Source: Unio delphinus (Eukaryota > Mollusca > Bivalvia > Unionida > Unionidae). Taken from it: a stretch of DNA of 64,000 nt. The stretch is from assembly GCA_029339505.1 (NCBI GenBank), contig JAQISU010000003.1, forward strand, positions 21,663,001 to 21,727,000. Direction: 5' to 3'. Each line of letters begins with the position of its first letter. Position 1 is the stretch's first letter. Positions 1 through 10,548 of the stretch are shown one piece after another. The notes beneath the pieces are model-generated. The model was not told the origin of the DNA. It saw only the letters and a list, made by a program, of their open reading frames with translations, and searched no databases. Position numbers and translations under genes: made by a program.

Positions 1-291
1 ATGTTATTGTGTTCTCAGAAAAAACTCAGCGATTATATAGCTCGGTACAGGGTGGTATTTGACGCATGCTCGAAATTATCCGAGTTCATCTCGCTGTCGA
101 TAGATAATTCGTTCACATCCGATGTTGAATTTTCCACGATGACCCAGTTGTATAACTCCGCGATGTTGAAATTGGAAATTGAAGACAGCGTTAACAATAA
201 TGTCACTCGAACTTCTTCAACGAATCGCGGAGAATACCACTCCGATACGAACAAGCATGATATCAATAACATCAACAAACCCACAATTTAG
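1..291 (+). pseudogene. Polinton small membrane protein, copy A (left part cut by window edge)
   Basis: Homologous to the small membrane protein encoded at 7708-8079 on the other strand; the two share a CSQ(K/R)KL start, a DYI motif and an asparagine-rich C-terminus. The copy at 7708-8079 has an N-terminal hydrophobic stretch before this point, so the ATG at position 1 is internal and the true start lies outside the window. It ends with TAG and overlaps the next gene by about 90 bases in another frame, exactly as in the second copy. Function unknown; the conserved overlap suggests a virion-associated partner of the downstream protein. Confidence 0.5.
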
Positions 292-1527
292 TGTGAACTT
301 CCCTTCTCCGATTCCAGTGCGCGAGTTTGCGCTGGCAAAATTACGAGTATATCATAGCTGGCCTAATATCAGATCGGTTGCATTTGGCGGTCAGCAACCC
401 AATAACGCACTGGTGTTCTCGTATAAGAATAAACCCGATGGTACTCCAGCGTGGGAAACTGTTTTGTTACCAACTGGGTCGTACCAAATTGAGCAAATCG
501 ATGCCGAAATTCAGCGTAGAATAAAATCAATCACTGGAAAAGAATCAAAAATAGCTATTAAACTTCATGAACCGACGCTCTCGTCGTCAATCGAAATAAG
601 CACAGAGGGAAACAGTGTAGATATCTATAACAGCTCGTTAAGAACAGTGTTAGGATGGCCTGAAAAACCACCGGAAAAATCCGCCACCGACTTAACCACA
701 GACGTTCAATCATATCATGAAATCAATCCCATATATCGAGATAATTTATCTGATATAAAAAAGGAAAAATCGCCGATAGATTTATATTTACCAACAAAAA
801 CAATATGCAATGGGATTTTATCATTAAAAGAACAGCCGATTCATCTGTTACTATTTCATTTACGCTAACTGACATCACTGGTTATTTTAATGAAATTAAT
901 CAATTACATAAAACACAACTAGAACAACTACGGCAAACAAACTCACAAAAACACGTTGAAATACTAAATCAGCTTGTATCTGACATGGAATATATAAATG
1001 AACTAATTATTCAAACAATAACCAATGACAACAACGACAATAAACAACGATTCCTAACCGGTTACAATATCACAGAAGCCGATCTGCTTAATTTCAAATT
1101 TCCCGGATACAACGCTGAGGAACTAAAAAAAACTGTAAGAAACAATATCAAGGTATTACAAACACTAGATTCAACTGTCCTCCTCAAATATAATAATGAT
1201 CCAGATGGCGGCGGTAGGCATTTTGCCCCGCACAATGTGAATATTTCAGCGGTGATTGCGCTCAATTTAACATGTGACGCAATCGAAGGAAGCTATCAAA
1301 TTAATCTAGAGCAATCAAATCAAGCTCAGCAGGGATATATTCTTTATTCGTTTGCACCAACAGCTCCTCCAGGATTCCTAATTATTGAAAACCCAATTAA
1401 TCCTGTCTACATGCGATGCCATAATAATTCGTTAACGAGAATTAATTTCTGACTCACCGACCAGTCAAATAATTTAATTGATCTACAAGATGAGGTGTTA
1501 GCGATTAGTTTGTTTGTAAAGTCCTAA
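200..1527 (+). pseudogene. Putative Polinton minor capsid/vertex protein, copy A
   Basis: Closely related to the minus-strand gene at 6386-7814 and the fragment at 3450-4625. The ATG at 200 aligns with the start region of the second copy (ELLQRIAEN). Visible segments are an N-terminal domain with the conserved TSTNP and YHSWPNIRS motifs, a middle helical region, and a C-terminal domain with GYILYSFAP and NNSLTRINF followed by a TDQSNNLIDL tail. A frameshift lies near 800-810 and an in-frame TGA near 1450. Late position beside a terminal repeat and beta-rich character suggest a capsid vertex, minor capsid or spike role. That assignment is inference; I recognise it as Polinton-linked mainly from context. 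Confidence 0.55.
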
Positions 1528-1545
1528 CGTCTTGATCAAATATTT

Positions 1546-1578
1546 GGTTAACCCATAGCAGCAGGGGGGGGGGGGGGG
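1546..1578. repeat. Polinton terminal-repeat-like end with G homopolymer (block A)
   Basis: The phrase AACCCATAGCAGCAG followed by a run of about 15 G matches the inner part of both terminal repeats of the large element (minus strand near 6345, plus strand near 20822). It sits about 20 bases after the minor-capsid-like stop codon, the same position as at the left end of the large element. Confidence 0.7.
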
Positions 1579-1794
1579 CGATGACATCACGACGAGACCG
1601 TATTTTGACTAAACGATGAAAACGGTCTTGGAGTATGATTTGCAAAAAACTTATGTTTCGAGTAAGTAATCTTTTTTTTTGGTTGAAAAAAAAGGATTCG
1701 GAGAGCTGTTTGTTAGATTTAGATCAAATGATGTCTGGAGCAAATGTCCGATTCGCCCCCCTCCCCACCCCACCCCCCACCCCCCACTGCTGAA
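1579..1794. other. No gene recognised; C-rich tract
   Basis: Junction sequence between block A and block B. It contains T- and A-runs near 1671-1693 and a C-rich purine-poor tract at 1757-1788. I see no coding similarity in it. Confidence 0.4.
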
Positions 1795-2203
1795 ATTCTT
1801 TGCCAGGATCGACTTGTAATAGTTGTGGCCATCGCAAGGGTCCTCGTCGATAAATTCGTTCGAAGGCAGATGCAACTTCAGTAGCTGCTTTATTTGATAA
1901 TGGTTCTGCTTCTTTATATCTACTTGCAATAGCAAGAACGGTTAATGCGTATTTAAATGTTGCTCTATGTATATGATCATGAGGTAAAAACAGAATATCA
2001 GCCTGATGAACTTCATTAGGAACTTTAACATCAAAATGTGCGTGCTCAATTCATTTAGGCGGTGGTAGGTAAATTTGCCATATTGCTTGTCGTGCTAACC
2101 ACTCTGAGGCGGTAGAACGTGTGAAATTTGCTGCATTATCGAGTTTATCGATTGCTGATCTACCTTTCCAATATCCTCTTGGGCTGTAATAAATTGATTC
2201 CAT
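1795..2203 (-). pseudogene. Polinton integrase, truncated copy B
   Basis: The minus strand matches the N-terminal half of the integrase at 18615-19557 in several frames: start codon at 2203, the tryptophan-rich region before the first catalytic Asp, and the region around the second catalytic Asp, where the match ends near 1798. The catalytic C-terminal half with the Glu is missing. Multiple frame breaks are present. Order relative to the zinc/PLA2-like gene is the same as in the large element. Confidence 0.65.
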
Positions 2204-2208
2204 TATAA

Positions 2209-2697
2209 TTAGTTACCAGAACCTATTGCTAATTTTGTTTTCATCGCAGATTTTACTAACCAATTGGCTAATCTTTCCTTGAGATTTTTATTGGTTATGG
2301 AATTCAATGCATGAATCAATTTCACATCTGCGATATGTCGTTGTTCTATATCTTTACTTTTATAAGCTATATCATGCTTTATTGATTGCATTTACCGGAT
2401 ATTCACCGGATTTTGGTTGATCTTTTTCATCAAGTCTGATATCAAGTCAAGTGCCAGAACCACAGTAATTATATCCTGGAAGATGTTTTTCTCCGGGATA
2501 TTTAGCCCACGGAGTTCCTGGAAATTTTGACATTAATGTTGCAATGTCACCACCGGTCTCTTTGGTAAAAAGGAAAATTTCTTTCTGCCACATATGGAAC
2601 ATTTTCCACTGTACGCTATTCTTTTATTTTTTGTTGTAACCGTAGATACATCAGTAGTTTGAGTTTTAACTTTACAGCGTAAACAATACAAATCCAT
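2209..2697 (-). pseudogene. Zinc-ribbon plus PLA2-like protein, copy B
   Basis: Second copy of the gene at 19565-20103. The start at 2697 encodes an N-terminal zinc ribbon (CxxC pairs), then after a frame break a GYNYCG loop and, in the 3' part, HDIAY followed by RHIADVKLIHALN, which is almost identical to the other copy. In-frame stops interrupt the calcium-loop region and the stretch before the HD. The gene is divergent from the ATPase start at 2714, leaving only about 16 AT-rich bases between them. Confidence 0.6.
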
Positions 2698-2713
2698 GAT
2701 ATAATATTATACC

Positions 2714-3436
2714 ATGGATGTAAATGATTTTTCAGCGACAGGAAAACGAGAACAGGTAAAACATCATCAAGCGTTACCAAATTCGATCAGAATGATACAA
2801 ATAGGCCTGTCTGTATCTGGTAAAACGCAATTGTTACTTCATTTGATAATGAGATGGTTGAAATGTGATAAATTGTATTTGTAGCACCATCTGTATATGA
2901 TCAGAGATGCTACGAAGTACTTGAGAAATTTAATGAAAACGCACGATTGCTGAGCGGTGATGACATTATTAATTTTATAACCGACATTGATGAAGCACCA
3001 TCTGTCGATGATCTTGATGGATTCGTTACTAATTTAGTTGTGTATAATGAGGTAACGCTAGATAAACAATCAAATCCTGCAAGAATATTTTCTCGAGGAA
3101 GACATAAAAATATTGATGTTACTTACGTAACTCAGCGGTATACACAAATTCCGAAAGTAATCAGAGATAATTGTAATATTTTAGCTGTATTTAATGGAAT
3201 AGATACACACGCTAAGAAATATTCATCAGACCTGGTGTAGCGTAGATATTGATATAAATAAATTCAAAAATATCTTTTCACGTGCGCAAGCAACACCGTA
3301 TGGATTCAAAAATAATAAAAATAAATTCGAAAATTTCTTTTCAAGTGCGCAAGCAACACCGTATGGATTTATAACAATACATTTTCATGATCTCAGGACA
3401 ATATATCGTGTAGGTATCGATAAAATATTTGACTAA
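2714..3436 (+). pseudogene. Polinton packaging ATPase (FtsK/HerA-like), copy B
   Basis: Paralogue of 20122-20782. A Walker A-like loop (GLSVSGKTQLL, second Gly replaced by Val), a Walker B-like LVVYNEV segment (acidic pair altered) and the conserved ARIFSRGRHKN sensor region followed by RYTQIPKVIRD are present. The family packages viral DNA into capsids. Breaks: a frameshift near 2880 and another after 3230. Near the 3' end a stretch of about 60 bases (3280-3371) is tandemly duplicated. Both ATP-site motifs are degenerate, so this copy would be inactive even without the frame breaks. Confidence 0.7.
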
Positions 3437-3449
3437 TTTGTAGCATGCG

Positions 3450-4625
3450 AGTAAAAATAAACCAGACGGGACTCCAGACTAGAATGTTGTTTCCTTACCA
3501 TCTGGGTCTTACCAAATCTAACAGATCAATAACGAATTACAACGCAGAATAAAATCCATTACGGGAAGAGAATAAAAAATCGCTATAACAGTTCATGAAC
3601 CAACACTATAATCCGCGATTGAGATAAACTCATCCGGGTATGCAGTAGACATCTATCAAAGCTCTCTAAGAACCGTACTAGGATGGCCTGAAATAATACC
3701 ACTATCAGAACCAACGAAGTCTGAGTATACCAGTGATAAACAATCATACAATGAAATTACCACATGATATAAAAAACACATCCTCGATATAAAAAAGTCA
3801 TCACTGCCGGGTAGTTATTTTAATTTCGTTGATCAGGATTCCGCCTTTTGGAGATTTAAGGTTGGACAGACTCCAGAATTAATTACATATATAAATATTT
3901 ACCCAAAAATATTATTGAATATTTTAGAGAGATCAATCAAAAACACAGTCAACAACTACAACGACTACAACAGGCTTTCCATGAATCTAATCGGAGTGAA
4001 ATCATTAAACGAATTGAAATATTAAATCAACTTGTATCCGACATGGAATATATCAACAAGCGAGTAATTCAAGTAATACTTGATCATAATGATGACAACA
4101 TTAATAACTCTAAACAAAATTTCCTAACTGTATACGATATAACAAAAGCTGATCTACCAAATTTCAAGTTTCCTGGGTATAACGCAATCGAATTAAAAAA
4201 AATCCGTTAATGATCTTATCAATGAAAAGTTTACTATGATACTCACCGTATGGAGACAACAACACGTGAGTTCAACTATCCTCAAACATAATAATGACCC
4301 AGATGGTGGTGGTAGGCATATTGCTCCTCAAAATGTGAATATATCCTCGGTGATCGCAGTAAATTTAGTATGTGATGCCATCGACGGAAGTTATCAAATA
4401 AATCTCGAAAGATCAAATCAAGCCCAGCAAGGGTATATTTTATACTCATTTGCACCAACAGTTCCTCCAGGATTTCTAATAATTGAGGAACCAACTAATG
4501 CAGTGTATATGAGATGTCATAATAATTCATTAACAAGAATTAATTTTAAAGTAACCGACCAATCCAATAATTTGATTGACTTGCGAAATGAGATTTTACA
4601 AATTGGTCTGCATGTGAAATCCTAA
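3450..4625 (+). pseudogene. Putative minor capsid/vertex protein, 5'-truncated copy C
   Basis: Third copy of the gene at 200-1527. It begins abruptly at the codons for NKPDGTP, missing roughly the first 75 residues, directly behind the ATPase stop at 3436. Stops and frameshifts occur between 3500 and 4210; the last 129 codons (4236-4625) are open and end with the conserved TDQSNNLIDL tail. Confidence 0.6.
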
Positions 4626-4722
4626 AGACTTTTACCATAACACCGAAACAGTTTATCTCCGAAGCGCCATCGGCGCCGAGTCTATTTACTCCTTAGCAGC
4701 CTTGTTTTGTGCGAAACCAAAA

Positions 4723-4903
<181 letters not shown>

Positions 4904-5015
4904 CATAAAATAGTTTCGGTTTGAAATCCTTTAGGATTTTGTATGAAATAGTTTCGGTCGGTCTGTTTGCCTTTCTTGCTGCTCAACTGGATTGAATATT
5001 TGCATGTTCCAAACA

Positions 5016-5547
5016 TCACAACAATTTGTTGCAATATGGCACTTTTGTCAGATCGTTTGTCGAAAACTCTTTTCTACACACCACATATTTTACGGCGTTT
5101 TTATACCTATATATATTGGTAACTGGTTTTAAGAAAGCATCGACATTAGAAAATTCAAACAGTTGCTGTATTCGTTTTTGTTCTTCAAATAAATACTTCA
5201 GTATATGTACTTCCAGTGGAAGGTCGTTGCATTTATTAACACGATAAATCGAAGATAACTCAGAATGTTTGTCCTCGGTACAAACTATGTGTAAACAGTA
5301 TGAGGCTGGAAGAAAATGTTGTTGGACACATTCTTTTAAACCACTCAAATGGCTGTTGATTGCATTTACACTTAATATTAATGCACGGCTCAATAAAAGA
5401 TTCAAAGTCACCATAAATAATAAAGGGTAAATTGACAATTCTTTCCCACTTGTTAAATGATAGTATAATTTTACCTTTATCCAGAGATGTCATTGTAATC
5501 ACAATAATTGTGGTAATCGATAAGTTTTTCTTTAGTTTCAAATACAC
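5016..5547 (-). pseudogene. Conventional Polinton DNA polymerase B, exonuclease-domain fragment
   Basis: On the minus strand, reading from 5547, the segment LPFIIYGDFESF matches the ExoI motif (DxE) found near the N-terminus of protein-primed family B polymerases of classical Mavericks. Another frame (to 5016) continues with PASYCLHIV and later residues resembling the insert after ExoI. A frameshift near 5300-5430 separates the two parts. No palm motifs follow. This fragment is not alignable by eye with the polymerase-like gene at 15883, suggesting that two polymerase types once resided here. Confidence 0.55.
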
Positions 5548-6107
5548 TTAAGCGACACTAACAAAATAAATAATAATAATAAAACTTTTCCATTATGTTT
5601 CGACAACAAGCTGCTAATAAACGCACTAAAGTTTTTTTATGCAAACATAACGACTACGATACAGTAATAAATTTATCGTAGTATCATCAGTGTCGTGTTT
5701 AGCTTTTAGTGATATCCTAAGTGGAAACGGTTTGTTTGATGAATCAACTGAAAAGACGCTTATACCACCTAGACATAGTTCAGGATTTTGCTGTTCTTAT
5801 TTAACGATTTTTTTTACAGGAGTTGTAAATTTAATTCCTGTCATATTGATGTGATCATGGTATAGTAAAGATTTTGATACACGATCGACGTGATCGTTCC
5901 AGGAAATAACGCTGATAATAATGTCGATAATACGCATTATTTGTTTTCATTTTTCACATTAATACACGAATTTGTCTGCGCTATTATTGGCGGAAGAGCG
6001 ATATGAGATCCTCCTGAATTCATCTCAAAAGTGTGTGTAGAAACTGTTATGGATTTAATTGTATCCAGTACCCAACCTGACCCGTAGGATGAATGCTGTT
6101 CAACTGA
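5548..6107. other. No recognisable gene
   Basis: AT-rich DNA between the polymerase fragment and the left terminal repeat. Short open stretches on both strands show no motif I recognise. It may be decayed Polinton or host flank. Confidence 0.35.
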
Positions 6108-6350
6108 GCAGCAGCAGAAGAGAATCGGACAACTTTTTAGAGGCGTCAATTTCTCAAACCAAGGCTTCTTCAAAATCGTAAAAAAAACGTCAATTTGGCA
6201 AATCAAGACTTCCTTGTAAATATTTTATAGAGGCTCATGGGCAACAAAAAAGACGCCACAACTGTCGCCCCCCCCCCCCCCCCACGCTGCTGCTATGAAG
6301 ACGCCACAATTATTGTCCCCCCCCCCCGCTACTGCTATGGGTTAACAATC
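6108..6350 (+). repeat. Left terminal inverted repeat with two C homopolymers
   Basis: Read 5' to 3', it begins GCAGCAGCAG, contains the shared block GACAACTTTTTAGAGGCGTC, and ends with a C-run and GCTACTGCTATGGGTTAAC. Compared with the right end it carries about 130 additional bases and a second copy of the unit GACGCCACAA-C(n)-GCTGCTATG, i.e. an internal tandem duplication. Confidence 0.8.
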
Positions 6351-6385
6351 CTTGAAATCGTAAACGATTTTCATGATAAAAGTTG

Positions 6386-7814
6386 CTACGATTTCACAAA
6401 CAGGCTAATTTGTAAAACCTCACCTCGTAAATCAATTAGATTATTGGACTGGTCAGTGAGTTTGAAATTAATTCTCGTTAACGAATTATTCTGACATCGC
6501 ATATAGACTGGATTAGTTGGATCCTCATTGATTAGAAACCCTGGAGGAGCTGTTGGTGCAAATGAGTATAAAATATATTCTTGTTGAGCTTGATTTGATC
6601 GTTCAAGATTTATTTGATAGCTGCCTTCGATAACATCACATACTAAATTCAATGCAATCACCGAGGATATATTTACGTTGAACGGAGCGATATGTCTACC
6701 ACCGCCGTCTGGGTCATTATTATACTTGAGGATTGTTGTTTGTTGTTGCCATTTGGCGAGTATCATCGAAATGTTTTTTTTGATCATTAACAGACATTTT
6801 TTAGTTCATTTGCATTATACCCAGGAAACTTGAAATCGGGTAAATCAGCTTCTTTGATATTGTAACCAGTTAGGAATTTTTGCTTATCTCCGTTCTTGTC
6901 ATCAATTATTAATTGAATTATTCGTTTGTTGATATATTCCATGTCGGATACAAGCTGATTTAATATCCTAACACATTTTATGATCTCATCACGTGGCCTT
7001 GTTATATCAGAGAGATGCTCTTGGAAGCTTCGTCGTAGTTGTTTAGTTGTGTTCTATGTAATTGATTAATCTCTTTCAAATAATCAATGATGTTAGTTAA
7101 CGTAAATGTAATTACAATGGATGAATCAGGAGTTTTCTCAAAAACAAAATACCATTGTATGGTATTGTTATCAAGAAATGTAACTCTATGAGAGGTTAAT
7201 GTTGCATTTTTTATTTCAGATAAATCATCTCAATATGATGGGTTGATTTCATGATATGATTTTTCGTCTGTTACATAATCAGATTTTTTGGGTTTTGGTA
7301 TTTGTAAAGATGCCTCGGGTGGGTTTTCAGGCCATCCTAGCACGGTTCTTATAGAACTCTGATAGATATCTACGACATAACTAGGTGAGTTTATCTCAAT
7401 CGCGGATGATAACGTCGGCTCATGAACTGTTATAGCGATCTTCGATTCTGGTGTTCCAGTAATTGATTTTATTCTACGCTGAAATTCAGCATTGATTTGT
7501 TCGATTTGGTATGACCCAGATGGTAGTGAAACAACGTTCCAGTCTGGAGTTCTGTCTTCGCGATTCTTATTCGCAAACACCAGGGAACTATTCGGTTGTT
7601 GACCGCCAAATGATTTTGATCTGATATTTGGCCAACTGTGATACACTCGTAGTTTTGCTAACGCTATCTCCTTCACGGGAATCGGAGTAGGGAAATTCAC
7701 ACTGAATTCAGGATTGGTTGAGGTTATTAATATCATACTTGTTTTCACCGGGTTGGTATTTTCCGCTATTCGTTGAAGTAGTTCTTGCGGTGTTGTCATT
7801 GTTATTATACTCAT
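6386..7814 (-). pseudogene. Putative minor capsid/vertex protein, copy D
   Basis: Minus-strand gene next to the left terminal repeat. Start at 7814; the first 194 codons are open and carry LLQRIAEN, TSTNP, YHSWPNIRS and TVLGWPE, ending at a TGA where copy A has Arg (CGA), consistent with a C-to-T change. A further frameshift lies near 7030-7080. The last domain (6787 to 6386) is open and contains YILYSFAPTAPPGF and the NLIDL tail. It overlaps the upstream small membrane protein by about 107 bases. Likely a structural protein, by position among late genes; penton, minor capsid and spike are all possible. Confidence 0.55.
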
Positions 7815-8079
7815 GTTGTCGCTCTAATTTTGACATCGCGGAATCATAAACACGTACCATCGCTGAGAACTCATTATGTGATATTAATGTGTCATCAAGT
7901 GACGACGATATCATCGAGGATAATTGTGAGTACGCGGTTGACACAATATGGAAACTAACTATGTAATCTTGTAGCTTCCGTTGGCTGCATGATGATAATT
8001 TTTTTGTTATTATTGAAATAATTCCCGCGATTGTTGTCACCGCTGATATACAAATTGGAACAGCTATCGGAGCAATCAT
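7708..8079 (-). CDS. Small membrane protein of the Polinton late cluster
   Basis: Intact 123-codon frame. Residues about 3-27 form one hydrophobic segment with small residues, followed by a basic KK and a helical, Ser/Asn-rich remainder. Homologue at 1-291. It overlaps the start of the minor-capsid-like gene. No family recognised. A single N-terminal anchor and late-gene location suggest a virion membrane or capsid-associated role (inference). Confidence 0.55.
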   Translation of the reverse strand: MIAPIAVPICISAVTTIAGIISIITKKLSSCSQRKLQDYIVSFHIVSTAYSQLSSMISSSLDDTLISHNEFSAMVRVYDSAMSKLERQHEYNNNDNTARTTSTNSGKYQPGENKYDINNLNQS

Positions 8080-8307
8080 TGTTATCGAGGAGAGTATAAT
8101 ACCAGATTACACCACTCACCGAGTACACGGTAACATCAACTTCGGTGATTCTTCGTCGATACTTTTTTATTTTTGTTTGTGTGAGGGTTTTGAGTTTAGT
8201 TTGAAATTATCTGACCTGATCATAGCGGTATTGAGATACGGAAGTTATCGTCGGTGATGAAGTCATTAGTGATGACATTTTAGTTATTACAACAGAATTC
8301 AATTTAG
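8080..8307. other. Short intergenic stretch without supported gene
   Basis: Between the membrane protein and the orphan frame at 8308-8586. A short ATG-started peptide on the minus strand (MSSLMTSSP...) exists but has no support. Confidence 0.3.
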
Positions 8308-8586
8308 TTATTTACTTACATCCGCTACGAATTCCACATACCATGTTACTGAAACCTTAGCCAAATTATTATCAGTCGTTGTTATCACGAATATTTCAAT
8401 TGTTTCTTTGTCGATGATCGTTGATATTATATTGTTGACCCCAGATGAACTCGTTGATGAAATATTAAATTGAGTTGGTGTCACTAGTGCTAATCGATAA
8501 ATACCTTTGACGGCTGCGATGATATCTAAAATATTGTTTGTAGGTGTCCACGCAAAATGATCCGTGTTAGATCGCGTACACGTTAT
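8308..8586 (-). pseudogene. Orphan frame, capsid-like C-terminal fragment
   Basis: A 92-codon open frame without an ATG on the minus strand, ending TAA at 8308. The C-terminal pattern (hydrophobic alternation, TWYVEFVADV) resembles the last strands of a beta-sandwich. Because it opens right after a stop codon with no start, it is probably the surviving 3' end of a gene whose 5' part was deleted. No family identified. Confidence 0.35.
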
Positions 8587-8623
8587 TTATGATATTTTTT
8601 GTTCGTGAGGAATTTTTGTTTTT

Positions 8624-9513
8624 TCAATGATTGCTATCATCCTCGGAAAATGCCTCGATGAAGTTTTTCATATCTTCGATGGATTTTTTAATATCAGGGA
8701 GTGTTATGTCAATTTTATCCAACGTGGTTGCAAAATATTTATCAATCATATTTTTACGAAATGATGTAAACATTTCAACGTGATCTTCATATCTAGATTG
8801 AAGTGCTGCAAACTCTAACATAGAAGATTTTATATCTGTGAGCTTCGGTGTGGTCACTGGAGGATTATCAAAAAATTCTAATACGGGTTTATTAATATTG
8901 TCCATGATGGATTTTTGTAAATCAATAAATTTATTAAATGTATTTATGTGATCGTTATACTTTTCAACATGATCTGCGTATTTAACTTGAAGTGTTCCAA
9001 ACTCTGATATAGAAGTTTTTTTATCTCTGCAAGATTTGTTGCGGTCACTGGAGGATGGCCAAACAATTCTAATATTGGTTTATCAAAATTGGTCATGATG
9101 AATTTTTGTAAACTAGTAAATTTATTAAATGTATTTATATGATCGTCATACTTATCATTGAGTGATTTCAATGAATTCGCCGAGGATATATAATTGTTAT
9201 AGAATGTTAATATTTTATCTGTAATTGTTGAAACAAGTGCTCCTGGTTTGAGTTTACCCTGATCGGAAAACAAAGCGATAGTATCTTCTACTACGTTACG
9301 TTGTTTAACTAAAATATCATGAAAAGAAACATTATTCGTTTTCAATTTACCCTGAGGATCTTGAAAAACAACTATTTCATTGGGATCAACACTCGCTAAG
9401 TTCAACATCTCAGCTATTTCATCTTCGATTATTTTTTTTACATCACCGGTTGCAGATATTTCCGTGGTGGGTTTCTTCAACATTGATAAAGCTCTCCCCC
9501 AAATACCAACCAT
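8624..9513 (-). pseudogene. Coiled-coil repeat protein, one frameshift
   Basis: Start at 9513. The first frame (189 codons) and the second frame (93 codons to 8624) join across a poly-A run near 9016-9022. Acid/amide-rich helical sequence throughout. An internal duplication of roughly 68 residues is visible: DHINTFNKF...LELFGHPPVT in the first part and DHINTFNKF...LEFFDNPPVT in the second. No enzyme motif. Predicted to be an elongated structural or scaffold protein of the virion, by composition and location. Confidence 0.5.
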
Positions 9514-9557
9514 TGTTATTGTAAAAATCTTTGATTTTCTAATTATTTTCTCTCTCT

Positions 9558-9995
9558 CTAAAATCTTCGTTGACGACTTCGTCGTTGCCAGCGACTACTA
9601 GTATATTCATTTACGACTTGATGAGGTGGTTTTCTCGATGATGAAATAGCGTCAAGGACATTCAATACTTCGTTGCCGCATATTGGTGGGTCGTTTATTT
9701 CCTATGTTGGTAGCCTAGAATACCAAGTCTTCATTTTATGAAAAGTGTTTAAGCGGTTTATATAACTCATAACTTCTTTAAGCGGAGCTAATCCATATGA
9801 ATCAAAATAAACGATTACACGCGGATCAATCACGTATGCAACCCAGTGGGTTCCAGGTCCACTGCTGTTATCGAGATTAATTATACCGGTTTCAAAGCTG
9901 TTGGGTTGTGCCGGCAACTGATCTTTCATAAAGACACCTCTAAAGTTTTTAATCGCTAGATTTTAAGCAGCGTCGAGTAAATCAAAATTGGACAT
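9558..9995 (-). pseudogene. Adenain-type cysteine protease of Polinton
   Basis: Maturation protease of the adenovirus/Ulp1-like clan. Visible catalytic segments: GTHWVAY (His), VYFDSYG (Asp) and, after an in-frame TAG near 9702, PPICGNEVL (Cys). A second in-frame stop, TAA at 9963-9965, lies near the N-terminus, after MSNFDLLDAA. All parts are in one frame, so only point stops interrupt it. It lies downstream of the pVI/pX-like gene and overlaps its 3' end. Confidence 0.8.
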
Positions 9996-10494
9996 GGGAA
10001 TCAAAGATTCCTGAACCAAAGGTTCCCGAGTTAATAAACTGTTCTTGGTATTCTCAGGCCGCTTTCTTTGTACCATGAATACGGGGTTCCTGGTAGTCTT
10101 AGACCCTTTCCCTTTTTTGTATCCTTTCCCGGTAGCTTTCTTTAGTGCCATCCCTGCCGCGGTACTAACGGCTCCTAATGCTGCCGCCTTAGCTACTGCT
10201 GGCGCTGCTGCCGCAATTAACGCTGGTAACGCAGCTAACAACGTAAATATACCACCTGATTTTATCATGTTTTTGATCGCAGCTGCAGAGAGAGTGATCT
10301 GAACACCTTTTTTTATCTTTGAAAGCATGATTAAAGTGTTTTATTTGACGAGTTGTCAGCGACAATTTATTCTGACCACCAGACATCTGATTGTGTTTCA
10401 GCGTTATCGTGGTTCCACATTTTTTAGCTGATTCCGATTGCAATTTCTTGAGTTGACCAGGAGTTAACGTAAAACTAATATGACTATATGACAT
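9963..10494 (-). pseudogene. pVI/pX-like Polinton virion protein, one frameshift
   Basis: The N-terminal frame from 10494 has the LTPGQLKKLQ motif and two further segments of the same flavour (TTRQIKHFNHA; VQITLSAAAIKNM). After a shift in the seven-T run at 10308-10314 the second frame continues with GGIFTLLAALPALIAAAAPA, an Ala/Leu-rich membrane-active stretch, then a basic glycine-lysine tail GKGYKKGKGS. This architecture matches the small Polinton protein compared with adenovirus pVI/pX. Its open frame runs in phase into the first codons of the protease before the TAA at 9963. Confidence 0.65.
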
Positions 10495-10548
10495 TATATT
10501 AATAACAGATTGATCTAATTGTTACATTACATATTTTCCACTGGTGCA

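Larger units (their letters stand above)
1..4625. mobile_element. Rearranged fragments of Polinton/Maverick-type elements
   Basis: Three blocks related to the large element at 6108-20910 are joined here. Block A (1-1578) is the membrane-protein and minor-capsid-like pair followed by a terminal-repeat-like stretch with a G homopolymer. Block B (about 1795-3436) is integrase fragment (-), zinc/PLA2-like gene (-) and packaging ATPase (+), in the same order and orientation as 18615-20782. Block C (about 3450-4625) is a second, 5'-truncated minor-capsid-like gene on the plus strand fused directly behind the ATPase. In the large element those two genes sit at opposite ends, so this junction is a rearrangement or tandem-copy scar. 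Confidence 0.75.

Noticed and set aside
1757..1790. C-rich tract as a regulatory quadruplex
   Set aside because: Interrupted runs and location at a rearrangement junction give no support beyond composition.
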